A stretch of 64,000 nt of DNA. It comes from Alitabrizicola rongguiensis. Lineage in GTDB: Bacteria > Pseudomonadota > Alphaproteobacteria > Rhodobacterales > Rhodobacteraceae. Location: contig NZ_JAKENF010000002.1 of the NCBI RefSeq assembly GCF_021491355.1, forward strand, positions 1,095,067 to 1,159,066, written 5' to 3'. The notes beneath the pieces were generated by a model that saw only the letters and a program-made list of their open reading frames with translations, made no database searches and had not been told where the DNA came from. The translations under genes were made by a program, and so were the position numbers. Shown here piece by piece: positions 44,189 through 53,192 of this stretch (position 1 is the stretch's first letter; the number at the start of each line of letters is the position of its first letter).

Positions 44189-45106
44189 TCAGGGTCGCTG
44201 CGCGCCGTTGACCGCCAGATAGACCGCGTAGAGCGAACTTGTCGCCGTCAGGAAAAGCCGGTTGCGCCGCGGCCCGCCGAAAGTGAGGTTGGCCACGCAT
44301 TCCGGGACCAGGATCTTTCCCAGCCGCGTGCCGTCAGCGGCGAAGCAATGCACCCCGTCGCCGGCCGAGGACCAGAGATTGCCTTGCGCATCCACACGGA
44401 TGCCATCTGGCAGGCCATTGTCGATATGGGCGAAGACCCGCCCGCGGACCGGCTTGCCATCCCGCATTTCGAAAGCACGGATATGGCGCGGGGCTCCGGG
44501 TTCATGGCTCGCCCCGCTGTCGGCCACATAGAGCACCTGTTCATCCGGGGAGAACGCTAGGCCATTGGGCTGAAGGAAGTCGTCGAGCACCCGTTCGAGC
44601 TTGCCCGAAGGGTCAAGTCGGTAGACGCCGCGCACCGGCTGCTCCGGCACTGCCCGGTAGCCTTCGTAATCTGATAGGATCCCGTAGGTCGGATCGCTGA
44701 ACCACACCGCGCCGTCAGAGCTAACGATCACGTCATTGGGCGAGTTGAGCGGGCGGCCCTCGTAGCTGTCGGCAAGTACTGTGACTTTGCCATCGGTTTC
44801 GGTTCGGGTCACCCTGCGGCTGCCATGCTCGCAAGTGACGAGGCGCCCCTGCCGATCCCGGGTCTGGCCGTTGGCAAAGTTCGACGGCTGGCGATAGACC
44901 GTAACGCCGCCTCCGCCCGTTTCATCGGCAGACCAGCGCAGGATGCGCTGGTTGGGAATGTCGCTGAACAGAAGGCAACCCATGTCACCAAACCAGACCG
45001 GACCCTCTGCCCATCGGCAGCCGGTGACAAGTTTGTCCAGCCGCGCCGAGCCGACTATCAGTTGGATGAAGCGCGGATCGTCGATGACATACGGGTTATC
45101 GGACAC
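44189..45106 (-). CDS. SMP-30/gluconolactonase family lactonase
   Basis: A 305-residue six-bladed beta-propeller. The metal-binding residues are seen: Glu in GCRWAEGPVWFGD, Asn in RPLNSPNDVIVSSDG and Asp in LYVADSGASHEPG. The family hydrolyses sugar lactones to aldonates. It lies 16 bp downstream of the ribose-type ABC permease genes on the same strand, so its substrate is probably made from the imported sugar. It could also serve the lactone predicted from the SDR at 20583-21356, but that is speculative. Confidence 0.9.
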   Translation of the reverse strand: MSDNPYVIDDPRFIQLIVGSARLDKLVTGCRWAEGPVWFGDMGCLLFSDIPNQRILRWSADETGGGGVTVYRQPSNFANGQTRDRQGRLVTCEHGSRRVTRTETDGKVTVLADSYEGRPLNSPNDVIVSSDGAVWFSDPTYGILSDYEGYRAVPEQPVRGVYRLDPSGKLERVLDDFLQPNGLAFSPDEQVLYVADSGASHEPGAPRHIRAFEMRDGKPVRGRVFAHIDNGLPDGIRVDAQGNLWSSAGDGVHCFAADGTRLGKILVPECVANLTFGGPRRNRLFLTATSSLYAVYLAVNGAQRP

Positions 45107-45122
45107 TTCACTGAGCCTTCCA

Positions 45123-46073
45123 CTAACGGGGTCTTGCTTGCCGGCCCGAAGCGACGAGGATGACGGCGATGATGATCAGCCCCGTCATGATCAGCCTGTA
45201 GCCGGCCTCGAACTGGTAGGTGTTCAACATCGAGACGATAAGAAACATCAAGAGGCTCGCGCCCCAGATGCCGGGCACGTTGCTGTCGCCGCCGGCCACT
45301 GCGCTGCCGCCGATGACGACCACGGCGATCGACATCAGGAGATACTCGTTGCCCATGTTCAGCGCCGCTCCGCCTGAAAAGCAGGAAAGCAGGAAACCAT
45401 TCACCGCCGCCAGGATCGCGCAGAGCACATAGGTGGCCAGTCGCGTTCCATCGACCGGGACGCCCGCCATGCGCGCGGCGGGCATGCTTTGCCCGATGGC
45501 GGCGATCCAGCGCCCAAAGATCGTATGGTTCAGCAGCACCCACGCCAGCACCGAGACAAGCAGCGCCAGTAGCGCCATGTTGGGTACGAAGAAGGTGGAT
45601 GAGGTGGCGAAATCCGCGAGCACCGGAGGCGGCTTGATGCGCAGGCCACGGTTGGTCCAGATCGCGGCGGACTGGATTATGAAGCTGGTGGACAATGTGG
45701 CGATGATCGGCGGGATGCGCAGCGCCTTGATCAGCGCGTAATTGGCAAGACCGATGCAGAGACCAACCAGAAGCGTAACCAGGATCCCGGGCAGGATCAT
45801 GCTGTCCTGGGTGTCCATCAGCTTCAGCGCGACGGTGCCGGCAAGCGTCATGTTGGCAGGAACCGACAGATCGACATTGCCAGGTCCAAGGGTGATCACG
45901 AACATCTGCCCGATGCCCACGAAGACCGAGAAAGCGGCGAAGGTAAGCGCGGCATCGGTCAATCCGCCGCTAGAGGCACCCGCGGTTACCGCGACAGTGG
46001 CGATCCACACGGCGAGAGCGGCCGCAAAGGACCAAAGCCAGGGGCGCGAAAGCAGGCGGTTCAGGGCATTCAT
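45123..46073 (-). CDS. ribose-type ABC permease (second subunit)
   Basis: A 316-residue inner-membrane permease of the RbsC/BPD_transp_2 family, with eight or more hydrophobic segments. The conserved loop is GNEYLLMSIAVVVIGGSAVAGG. Also typical are VDLSVPANMTLAG and IGQSMPAARMAGVPVD. The start overlaps the previous permease gene by 4 bp. The importer thus has two different permeases, like XylH or AraH-type paired systems. Confidence 0.92.
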   Translation of the reverse strand: MNALNRLLSRPWLWSFAAALAVWIATVAVTAGASSGGLTDAALTFAAFSVFVGIGQMFVITLGPGNVDLSVPANMTLAGTVALKLMDTQDSMILPGILVTLLVGLCIGLANYALIKALRIPPIIATLSTSFIIQSAAIWTNRGLRIKPPPVLADFATSSTFFVPNMALLALLVSVLAWVLLNHTIFGRWIAAIGQSMPAARMAGVPVDGTRLATYVLCAILAAVNGFLLSCFSGGAALNMGNEYLLMSIAVVVIGGSAVAGGDSNVPGIWGASLLMFLIVSMLNTYQFEAGYRLIMTGLIIIAVILVASGRQARPR

Positions 46074-47011
46074 CTTGTGGCTCCCCTTGACTCGAGCCGG
46101 TTGAGCAGGAGCCGCAGCGCTAGAACCACAATCAGGATCGCGCCCTGCGCACCGATCTGCCAGTCGGGCGAGATGTGCAGGAACGACAAGAACGAGCCTG
46201 CCAGTGTCAGGGTCAGCGCCCCTATCACCGCACCGATGGGCGAGACCCGCCCCCCGATGAACTCTCCGCCGCCAAGGATAACTCCGGCGATGGACAGAAG
46301 CGTGTAGCGCAGCGCGATATTGGCATCCGCCGAGGTCGCGAGACCTACCAGCGCCACGCCAGCCAGCACGGCGAAAAGCCCCGCCAACCCGTAGGCCAAG
46401 GCCCGTATCTTGAGGATAGAGGTTCCCGACCGCTCCACAGTCTTGGCATTCCCGCCCAAGGCGCGGATGAGGACGCCCAGCGAGGAGCGCATGACAATCA
46501 TATGGGCGACGACCGCAATCAGCACTGAGGCGAAGATGGCCACGGGCGCGAACGGCGGCTTGACCGTCATGATGGCCCGCGCCCAGGCTGGCGCCTCGCC
46601 CCCCGGTGAGGGCAGGATCAGAACGGCAAGCCCGCCCCAGACAAAACTCATGCCCAGCGTCACAACGATGGCGGGAAGGTTCCGCAGGTAGATCACTACG
46701 CCGAGGATCGCATAGACCGCGATCGATGCTGCAAGTATCGCAATACCCAGCAACGGAGTGTCGTTCAGGAAGGTCGCGGTGACGCAGGCCACGAAGCTGA
46801 CGAAGGTGCCCATCGAAAGATCGAGGTCGTTCACCGCCATGATCAGCATCTGGGCGACGGTGGCCAAAGCAATCGGAACTGCGAGGTTGAACAGCAGGTT
46901 AAGCCCGGTATAGCTCATCGCCCGCGGTTGCAGATAGAACACCCCGGCCAACAGCGCTGCAAGCGACAGCACTGGCACCAAAAGCCTCATAGTGTCGGAA
47001 GAGCGCCTCAT
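46070..47011 (-). CDS. ribose-type ABC permease (first subunit)
   Basis: A 313-residue permease of the same family. Seen are VNDLDLSMGTFVSFVAC (the standard DLS motif), IRALGGNAKTVERSGTSILK and YTLLSIAGVILGGGEFIGG. The start MRRSSDTMRLL overlaps the ATPase gene end by 4 bp; a second ATG lies seven codons inside. It pairs with the next permease. Confidence 0.92.
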   Translation of the reverse strand: MRRSSDTMRLLVPVLSLAALLAGVFYLQPRAMSYTGLNLLFNLAVPIALATVAQMLIMAVNDLDLSMGTFVSFVACVTATFLNDTPLLGIAILAASIAVYAILGVVIYLRNLPAIVVTLGMSFVWGGLAVLILPSPGGEAPAWARAIMTVKPPFAPVAIFASVLIAVVAHMIVMRSSLGVLIRALGGNAKTVERSGTSILKIRALAYGLAGLFAVLAGVALVGLATSADANIALRYTLLSIAGVILGGGEFIGGRVSPIGAVIGALTLTLAGSFLSFLHISPDWQIGAQGAILIVVLALRLLLNRLESRGATR

Positions 47012-48462
47012 GCAGCGGCTCCCTCGCCTTTGAACGACGCCGCCAGGATCGCCTTTTCGGTGATGGCCTCGCCCTTCAGTTCGGCCACGATGGCACCATC
47101 GCGGAAGACATAGACCCGGTCGCAGAGGCCCATTTCCTCCATCTCGGTAGAGTACCAAACGAATGTTCGACCAGCCTCGGCCTCGGCGCGGATGATGCGG
47201 TAGACTTCCTGCTTGGTGCCGATATCGACCCCGCGCATTGGATCATCCATCAAAACAACCGGCGACCGGGTGGAGAGAGCGCGTGCGAAAAGCACCTTTT
47301 GCTGGTTGCCGCCCGAGAGAGAGAGAATTGGGTTGTCGAGATCAGGCGTGCGGATGGCGATGCGGGATTTCCACTCCGCTCCGCGTGCCGCCTCTACCGG
47401 ACGATGCAGAAGGCCGCGGCGTGTGAGGTCATCGAGCGACGCGATGGTGGTGTTCTTCAGGATGCTCCACAGTTCGAAAATGCCGTTGCTGCGCCGGTCG
47501 CCAGCGACAAAGGCGACCTCTGGACCGCGCGCCGGCCACCAGGAGCTCGCATGGGCATCGAAAAGGGCGAGGAGCATTTCGGTCTGGCCATGTCCGCCCA
47601 GGCCAGCCAACCCGACGATCTCGCCCTTTCCGGCGTGAAAGCCCTGTCCGTTTGGCAAATCGAGAGTCAGGACGGGCGCACCCTTGCTCTCGGCTTGCCG
47701 CCGCCCCTGCAACTCTCTGGTCGACGAGCCCATGGCCTCGACAAGGCTCGCCGGTGTGAACTCCGCTGCGGGGCGCTCGGCCACGACCTTGCCGTCCTTC
47801 ATTACGACGATGCGGCTCGCGGTCGACAGGATCTCGTCGAGGATATGGCTGATAAGCAGGATGGCCCCCCCGGCCGCGATGAAGCGGCGGACATGGGCCA
47901 GCAGCATCGCGGCGAGGCCGGCATCTAGGGAGGAGGTCGGTTCGTCGAGAATGACTATGCGCGGAGCCGAAGCGGAATTCGAGAAGGCCATCGCAATTTC
48001 AACCATCTGCCGCTCGGCGATGGAGAGCGTGCCGACCTGTGCCCCGGGGTCAATGCCGTGGCCAGGGAAGATCTGGTCGAGGCTCGCCGCGATGATGCGC
48101 CGCGCCTCGGCCCGCCACCGCCAGCCCTTTAGCTCGGGATGTGCAATGCGGGCGTTCTCGACGATGGTCAGGTTGGGGCAGAGCGCAAGTTCCTGGAACA
48201 CTGATCGCAGGCCCAGAGCCCGGGCGCGCGTGATGCCATAGCTAGCAAGCGGCTGGCCATCGGCCAGGATCCGCCCCTGACTGGGAGCCAGCCCACCATT
48301 TATGACAGACACTATGGTAGATTTTCCGGCCCCGTTATGGCCGACCAGACCGATGCATTCGCCGGGACGGATGGACAGCGACACGCCATCGAGAGCGGTA
48401 ACCTCACCGAAGTGCATGACCACATCTTGCACTTCAAGAAGCGCGCCGGGTGCGAGAGGCAT
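47008..48462 (-). CDS. ribose-type ABC ATPase, two nucleotide-binding domains
   Basis: A 484-residue double ATPase like RbsA/MglA. The first domain has Walker A GHNGAGKSTIVS, signature TLSIAERQMVEIAMAF and Walker B IVILDEPTSSLD. The second lacks a Walker A lysine (GLAGLGGHGQTEM) but keeps the signature LSLSGGNQQKVLFARAL and a Walker B-like VVLMDDPMRGVDIG. A degenerate second domain is normal in this family. It energises the two permeases downstream. Confidence 0.93.
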   Translation of the reverse strand: MPLAPGALLEVQDVVMHFGEVTALDGVSLSIRPGECIGLVGHNGAGKSTIVSVINGGLAPSQGRILADGQPLASYGITRARALGLRSVFQELALCPNLTIVENARIAHPELKGWRWRAEARRIIAASLDQIFPGHGIDPGAQVGTLSIAERQMVEIAMAFSNSASAPRIVILDEPTSSLDAGLAAMLLAHVRRFIAAGGAILLISHILDEILSTASRIVVMKDGKVVAERPAAEFTPASLVEAMGSSTRELQGRRQAESKGAPVLTLDLPNGQGFHAGKGEIVGLAGLGGHGQTEMLLALFDAHASSWWPARGPEVAFVAGDRRSNGIFELWSILKNTTIASLDDLTRRGLLHRPVEAARGAEWKSRIAIRTPDLDNPILSLSGGNQQKVLFARALSTRSPVVLMDDPMRGVDIGTKQEVYRIIRAEAEAGRTFVWYSTEMEEMGLCDRVYVFRDGAIVAELKGEAITEKAILAASFKGEGAAA

Positions 48463-48544
48463 CGGTATCAGGGCTCCAGATCAGAAGTCTGCCGGGCAAG
48501 CGGATGCCCGGCAGAATGGCACAGCCGCAGCGCTGAGATAGGCG

Positions 48545-49555
48545 CTACTTGGTGCCCTCGATCACCTTGATTGCGTCTTCCTGGCTGTATTCCACGTTAG
48601 CGACACCGCCCTCAGGGGTATTGGCCAGATTGGCTTCCAGGGTGTCCTGATCGATGCGCAGGAAGGGCACGGTCAGGTCCTTCGGCACTTCCTTGCCGTC
48701 GAGGATCTGCTGGGCAACCCAGAAGGCCAAGGTCGAGACGCCCGGCGCAATCGAGACCGACATGGTCTTGTAGCCGTTGGCGTCTTTCTGCTCCTTCCAC
48801 CACTTCAGCTCGTCCTGGCGGTTGCCCATGATGATGATGGGCGTCGGACGGCCGGCCGCCGCAAAGGCCTGGGCCGCGCCATAGCCATCACCACCCTGGG
48901 TCACGACGGCAGCGATCTCGGGCAGCGACGGCAGGATGCCCGCCACAGCCTTCTGCGCCACGTCCTGCGCCCAGTCGCCGTGGACCGCGCCGACGTTCTT
49001 GAATTGCGGGTTCTCGGCGACGCCCTCGTTGATCCCTGCCGAGATCGCGTCATCGACGAAGACCCCTGCAAGGCCACGGATTTCGAGGAGATTTCCCCCA
49101 TCCGGCAGAGCACCCTTCAGGTATTCAATCTCGGACTTGCCCATGCCCTTGAAGTCTACAGCGACGCGCCACGCGCAGGGCTCGTCCACGATGCCATCGA
49201 AAGATACGACCACGATGCCGGCATCGCAGGCTTCCTTGATCGCGCCGTTCAGCGCGGTGGGCGAGGCAGCGTTGACTACGATCGCGTCATAGCCCTGAAG
49301 GATCATGTTCTGGATTTGGGCGGCCTGCTCGGTCGCCTGGTTTTCGGCGGTGGTGAAGGCATCAGCAGCGGCGACGACACCGTCGGCCACGGCCTGCTTG
49401 GTCACCTTGTCCCAGCTTTGCAGCATGGCCTGCCGCCAGGAATTGCCGGCATAGTTGTTCGACAGGGCGATCTTCTTGCCCGAAGTATCCGCATGCGCAG
49501 CGCAGGCCACGGAGGCCAGGGCTGCGGTAGCGAGAAGCAGCTTTCTCGTCGTCAT
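48545..49555 (-). CDS. ribose-type ABC substrate-binding protein
   Basis: A 336-residue periplasmic binding protein of the peripla_BP_4 class. The signal peptide is MTTRKLLLATAALASVACAAHA. Family segments are KIALSNNYAGNSWRQAM, GYDAIVVNAASPTALNGAI and VVVSFDGIVDEPCAW, which line the sugar site. The ATG at 49555 has GGGAGGA 6 bases upstream. It heads the five-gene operon (binding protein, ATPase, two permeases, lactonase) and is divergent from a two-component system. Confidence 0.94.
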   Translation of the reverse strand: MTTRKLLLATAALASVACAAHADTSGKKIALSNNYAGNSWRQAMLQSWDKVTKQAVADGVVAAADAFTTAENQATEQAAQIQNMILQGYDAIVVNAASPTALNGAIKEACDAGIVVVSFDGIVDEPCAWRVAVDFKGMGKSEIEYLKGALPDGGNLLEIRGLAGVFVDDAISAGINEGVAENPQFKNVGAVHGDWAQDVAQKAVAGILPSLPEIAAVVTQGGDGYGAAQAFAAAGRPTPIIIMGNRQDELKWWKEQKDANGYKTMSVSIAPGVSTLAFWVAQQILDGKEVPKDLTVPFLRIDQDTLEANLANTPEGGVANVEYSQEDAIKVIEGTK

Positions 49556-49791
49556 CGAATCCTCCCAGGTGCTGTCCGTCTGAACGGCACGGACGGCCGG
49601 ACCGCCCGCGTGGCGATCATCTCGGTCTTGTGATGGACTGAGTTCCTCCCTCAGCGGAACCGAGGATGGTGGGAAACCTTCGTGCGGTATAGGGTTGAAT
49701 CGGCACGCCGTTTGCGGGTTCGCGCTGAAGATTTGCGTGAAACCGCAAAGCTTGTGCAACCTCTGCCGTGGTGCCTTGCGCAGGTTCTGTC

Positions 49792-51090
49792 ATGATAGAG
49801 TGCGACGTCGGTGGCCCGGACATGACGCGAAGAGGTGGCAAGGTGGATAGCGCACCGAGAGAGCTGATCGACCATCTTTTCGCAATATCACGCGTCATGG
49901 CGGGGAAGCTCGATTTCCGTTCCGCCATCCAGGCCGTAGCCACCGAAGTGGCCCAGATCGTTCCGCATGACCACCTCGATGTCTGCATAGTTCGGGGTGA
50001 CGGGCGCTTCCATACGGCCTATGAAAGTGGGATCCAGACGGAATGGAGCAAGTCACTTGACCCCGTGGAGCAAAGCCCGATACGCAACCTCCTGGAGGGC
50101 GAGGTAGACCACATCCTGTCCTACGACGCGTGCAATGACGCCCGTTTCTGCGCCGAGAAACCTGGCCATCGCCCGATCTTCGACCATGGTCTTCGCAGCC
50201 GCATCCATGTTCCGATGGTCGTTCATGGCGAAGTGATCGGCGCCCTCAGTTGTTCCCTATGCAGCCAAGGCGCCTATGGGCCGATTGATGTCCGCAACGC
50301 CCGGTACATCGCCGATCTCTTGTCACCCTATTTCTTCGCTCTGCGTGCGGCGGAACAGGCCCGGCTCGCCTCGGTGGTCGAAGCCGAGGCAAAGGCCCGA
50401 GAAGAAGGGCTTCGTCTTGGTGCGCTGAAACTGACCGAGGCTTTGGAAGGCGAGCGCCAACGCATCGGAATGGACTTGCACGACCAGACCTTGGCCGATC
50501 TTACGCGTCTGGTCCGCAGGCTGGAACGGCTTGCATTGAGCGGCCCGGTTTCGGCCGATGCGCTGAAGCCCGTGGTGCGGGGATTTCATGCCTGCATGGA
50601 GGATCTGCGCCAGATCATCGAAGAAGCGCAACCTTCGGTCCTTCAGCTCTTCGGCTTCGCTCATGCGGTCGAGAACCAGTTGGAGCGCTCGATCCGCGAC
50701 AGTGGGCAGGCGATCGACTGGCAGATCTCGGGCGACAGCAGGGCCGCTTTCGACGGGCTGGATCCGAAGGTCAGCATAGCCCTCTTTCGCATCGTGCAGG
50801 AGGCGATCAACAATGCCGTCCAGCATGCCGAACCAAAACGGATCGTCGTGCGCCTGGACAAGGGGCGGGATCACGTGGGGATCGCTGTGATCGACGACGG
50901 AAAGGGCACCTCTGATCGCCGCATCCGTCGCGGCAGCGGGATCGAGAACATGAAAACGAGGGCGCGACTGATATCGGCACGTTTCGCGCTGCAGGATGAC
51001 CCGGGCGGGCGAGGCACAAAGGTGACCATCGTCCTTCCAGTCCGCGGCGGAACCGAGACCGCTTCCGATGGAAAGGCGGCTGCAGAATGA
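49792..51090 (+). CDS. cytosolic sensor histidine kinase, GAF plus HisKA_3 (NarL-partner type)
   Basis: About 432 residues with no membrane segments. A GAF-like sensor domain (IVRGDGRFHTAYESG, then RSRIHVPMVVHGEVIGALSC) is followed by a coiled coil and the HisKA_3 box RQRIGMDLHDQTLADLT, with the phospho-His in DLHDQ. The ATPase domain has VQEAINNAVQHAEP and VIDDGKG then GSGIENMKTRA. Start candidates are GTG 49768, ATG 49792 and ATG 49822; 49792 is provisional. It overlaps its response regulator by 4 bp and probably controls the divergent sugar importer. Confidence 0.88.
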   Translation: MIECDVGGPDMTRRGGKVDSAPRELIDHLFAISRVMAGKLDFRSAIQAVATEVAQIVPHDHLDVCIVRGDGRFHTAYESGIQTEWSKSLDPVEQSPIRNLLEGEVDHILSYDACNDARFCAEKPGHRPIFDHGLRSRIHVPMVVHGEVIGALSCSLCSQGAYGPIDVRNARYIADLLSPYFFALRAAEQARLASVVEAEAKAREEGLRLGALKLTEALEGERQRIGMDLHDQTLADLTRLVRRLERLALSGPVSADALKPVVRGFHACMEDLRQIIEEAQPSVLQLFGFAHAVENQLERSIRDSGQAIDWQISGDSRAAFDGLDPKVSIALFRIVQEAINNAVQHAEPKRIVVRLDKGRDHVGIAVIDDGKGTSDRRIRRGSGIENMKTRARLISARFALQDDPGGRGTKVTIVLPVRGGTETASDGKAAAE

Positions 51091-51818
51091 AGGTGCTCTT
51101 GGTCGAGGATGATCCGCTCCATTGCTCCTACCTGCGCGAGCAGATCGGTATTGCTCTTCCCGAATGCGACGACGTGCTGGAGGCGGTGAACGGATTGGAT
51201 GCAGAGCGGTTGGCCCGCAGCCATCCGCAAGCCAATATCGTGATGGACTTGCAGATGAGCGGCCGCAACGGGATCGAAGCTGCCCGTACCATCTGGCACG
51301 AGAGACCGGCGACGCGGATTCTGTTCTGGTCCAACTACTCGGACGAGGCCTATGTGCGCGGCATCAGCCGCATCGTGCCCGCGGGTGCGGCCTATGGCTA
51401 TGTGCTGAAGTCCGCTTCGGAAGAGCGGCTGTTTCTCGCGCTGAGGGGAATCTTCCTTCAGGATCAGTGCGTGATCGACAACGAGGTGCGCGGCATGCAG
51501 CAGCGCAGTTTCGCTCGGACTGGCGGTTTCTCCGACGTCGAATACGAGATCCTTGTCGACATGGCGTTGGGCTTGTCGGACAGGGCTATCGCTGAGCGCA
51601 GGAACCTTTCCCTGCGGTCGGTTCAGAACCGCCTGCACCAGATCTACGAAAAGCTCGGCGTTAGCCAGACCGGGGATCCAGACCGCGACGAGCCTGCGCT
51701 GAATTTGCGCACCCGGGCCGTCACGGTGGCGGTTCTGCGCAAGTTGCTGAACTATGGATCGCTGGAGCGCGCGGAAGCCGAATTGCAATCCTGGCTTTCG
51801 GCCGGACGTCGGTCCTGA
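51087..51818 (+). CDS. NarL/LuxR-type response regulator
   Basis: A 243-residue regulator. The receiver domain starts MKVLLVEDDPLHCSYL, with the phospho-acceptor Asp54 in NIVMDLQMSGRNG and Lys in YGYVLKSASEE. The DNA-binding LuxR helix-turn-helix is LGLSDRAIAERRNLSLRSVQ, then LHQIYEKLGV. The C-terminus is some 30 residues longer than usual. It is coupled to the upstream kinase. Divergence from the ribose-type importer suggests sugar-dependent activation. Confidence 0.9.
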   Translation: MKVLLVEDDPLHCSYLREQIGIALPECDDVLEAVNGLDAERLARSHPQANIVMDLQMSGRNGIEAARTIWHERPATRILFWSNYSDEAYVRGISRIVPAGAAYGYVLKSASEERLFLALRGIFLQDQCVIDNEVRGMQQRSFARTGGFSDVEYEILVDMALGLSDRAIAERRNLSLRSVQNRLHQIYEKLGVSQTGDPDRDEPALNLRTRAVTVAVLRKLLNYGSLERAEAELQSWLSAGRRS

Positions 51819-51867
51819 CGTGTCTGAGGGCACGTCCCATAATGCTAGCACCTGATAGATCCAAATG

Positions 51868-51911
51868 TTGTTGACTAGGAAACCATCTCTATTTAGTTTC
51901 CTAGTCAACAA
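51868..51911. promoter_or_regulatory. perfect 16-bp inverted repeat before marR
   Basis: TTGTTGACTAGGAAAC (51868-51883) and GTTTCCTAGTCAACAA (51896-51911) are exact reverse complements around a 12-base AT-rich spacer. The right arm ends 14 bp before the MarR ATG. Such long perfect symmetry with 28-bp centre spacing fits two MarR-dimer half regions or a hairpin in the leader RNA. Repression of the downstream gene by its own product is the simplest reading. Confidence 0.75.
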
Positions 51912-51925
51912 TAAATCGTGACATC

Positions 51926-52381
51926 ATGAAGCACCCCGTCTCGAACCTTACGGATCACACAGGCTACTGGATGCGCATGGTCTCGAATGCCGTCTCTCAA
52001 GGCTTTGCGCGCAAGGTCGCAGCCGAGAACGTAACTGTGGCGGAGTGGGTCTTTCTGCGCAGCCTGCATGATGAAGAGGGCATCGCTTCGGGCGTCCTTG
52101 CCGAGCGGATGGGCATGACACGCGGCGCGATCAGCAAGCTTGCCGATCGGCTGACTGAAAAGGGACTTGTCCTGCGAAAGGGCATCGAAACGGATCGCCG
52201 CGCGCAGTTGCTTTCGCTGACCGACGGGGGCCGCGCAAAGGTGCCCAGGCTCGCCGCCCTCGCAGATGCGAATGACGCCGAGTTCTTCGGCGTCCTGACA
52301 GAGGTAGAGCGGGGAGCGCTGTTGCACCTTCTCAAGACACTTATCGACCGACAGGGGCTTTCAACGATCCCAGTCGACTGA
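51926..52381 (+). CDS. MarR-family transcriptional regulator
   Basis: A 151-residue MarR protein. The winged helix-turn-helix is GVLAERMGMTRGAISKLADR, then LTEKGLVLRKGIETDRRAQL with the conserved wing Asp-Arg-Arg. Helices at both ends form the dimer interface. The ATG at 51926 follows the perfect inverted repeat. It probably co-transcribes with the DUF1398 gene 38 bp downstream. The inducer is unknown. Confidence 0.92.
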   Translation: MKHPVSNLTDHTGYWMRMVSNAVSQGFARKVAAENVTVAEWVFLRSLHDEEGIASGVLAERMGMTRGAISKLADRLTEKGLVLRKGIETDRRAQLLSLTDGGRAKVPRLAALADANDAEFFGVLTEVERGALLHLLKTLIDRQGLSTIPVD

Positions 52382-52419
52382 TCCACAAGCCCAGCTCCCC
52401 CAGTACAAAAGGAACCGCC

Positions 52420-52821
52420 ATGGACGCGGAACGGATTTCCATTGCCCAGGACTGCCTGAATCGCGCGCATGATGGCAGCCTCAGCTTTCCCCAGATCGTC
52501 GGCAAGCTGATCGCAGCCGGCTTTGAAGGCTATACAGTCGACTATCGCTGCAACAGTCAGACCTACTACCTGCCGACAGGCGAGAACGTCACGTTTCCAA
52601 TGGTGCAGTCAACGTCGCCGGTCTCCCAAGCGTTCGATGCTGCAGAGGTCCAACGTCTGGTGCGTTGGGCCCAGTCCAATCCGAGCGACTACAGCTACGT
52701 GGCCTTCTGTGAAAAGGTGAAGCAGGCGGGATGCGCCGGATACCTCGTCAGCTTCCTTGGCCGCCGGGTGGTCTATTTCGGTCGCACGGCCGAAACGCAG
52801 GTCGAGCTATTCCCAAGCTGA
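52420..52821 (+). CDS. DUF1398 family protein
   Basis: A 133-residue soluble protein matching the DUF1398 (YbcV-like) group. Conserved segments are LSFPQIVGKLIAAGFEGYTV, DYRCNSQTYYLPTGE and CEKVKQAGCAGYLVSFLGRR. The biochemical role of this family is not known. It follows marR on the same strand and likely belongs to the MarR regulon. The 3' end is convergent with cyoD, 74 bp away. Confidence 0.85.
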   Translation: MDAERISIAQDCLNRAHDGSLSFPQIVGKLIAAGFEGYTVDYRCNSQTYYLPTGENVTFPMVQSTSPVSQAFDAAEVQRLVRWAQSNPSDYSYVAFCEKVKQAGCAGYLVSFLGRRVVYFGRTAETQVELFPS

Positions 52822-52895
52822 CGGCAGCGCGGTCCTGTGCACGGGCCCAAGCCAGTCAGCAATGTCGAGATTGCTGGGTCGGAGACGCGAGAGAT

Positions 52896-53192
52896 CTACA
52901 TGCGGCTGTGTAGGTCGGTCATCACCCAGATCGTTCCGCCGATCATGATGGCAAGCTGCAGGATCGAGAACAGGATCAAGAGCAGATCTTCGCGCTGTCG
53001 GCGGTTGAGGTCGATATGCAGGAAACAGAAGAGCTGAACGACAATCTGGGCGATCGCAGCCACCGCGATCACCGCCATGCTGTCGGTTCTGGGCAGGTCG
53101 AGAATGATAGCCGCGAAGGCGGCCAGGGTCAGCCAGGCGCACAGGACTGCGCCGACCAGATAGCGCAGGACATCTCTCCTGAACTCGCTCAT
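52896..53192 (-). CDS. cyoD: cytochrome bo-type quinol oxidase subunit IV
   Basis: A 98-residue membrane protein with three segments, matching CyoD in size and gene order. The typical motif VVQLFCFLHIDLN lies near residue 55. It helps assembly of subunit I and the copper site. It overlaps cyoC by 4 bp (ATGA) and is the last gene of cyoABCD. Confidence 0.93.
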   Translation of the reverse strand: MSEFRRDVLRYLVGAVLCAWLTLAAFAAIILDLPRTDSMAVIAVAAIAQIVVQLFCFLHIDLNRRQREDLLLILFSILQLAIMIGGTIWVMTDLHSRM

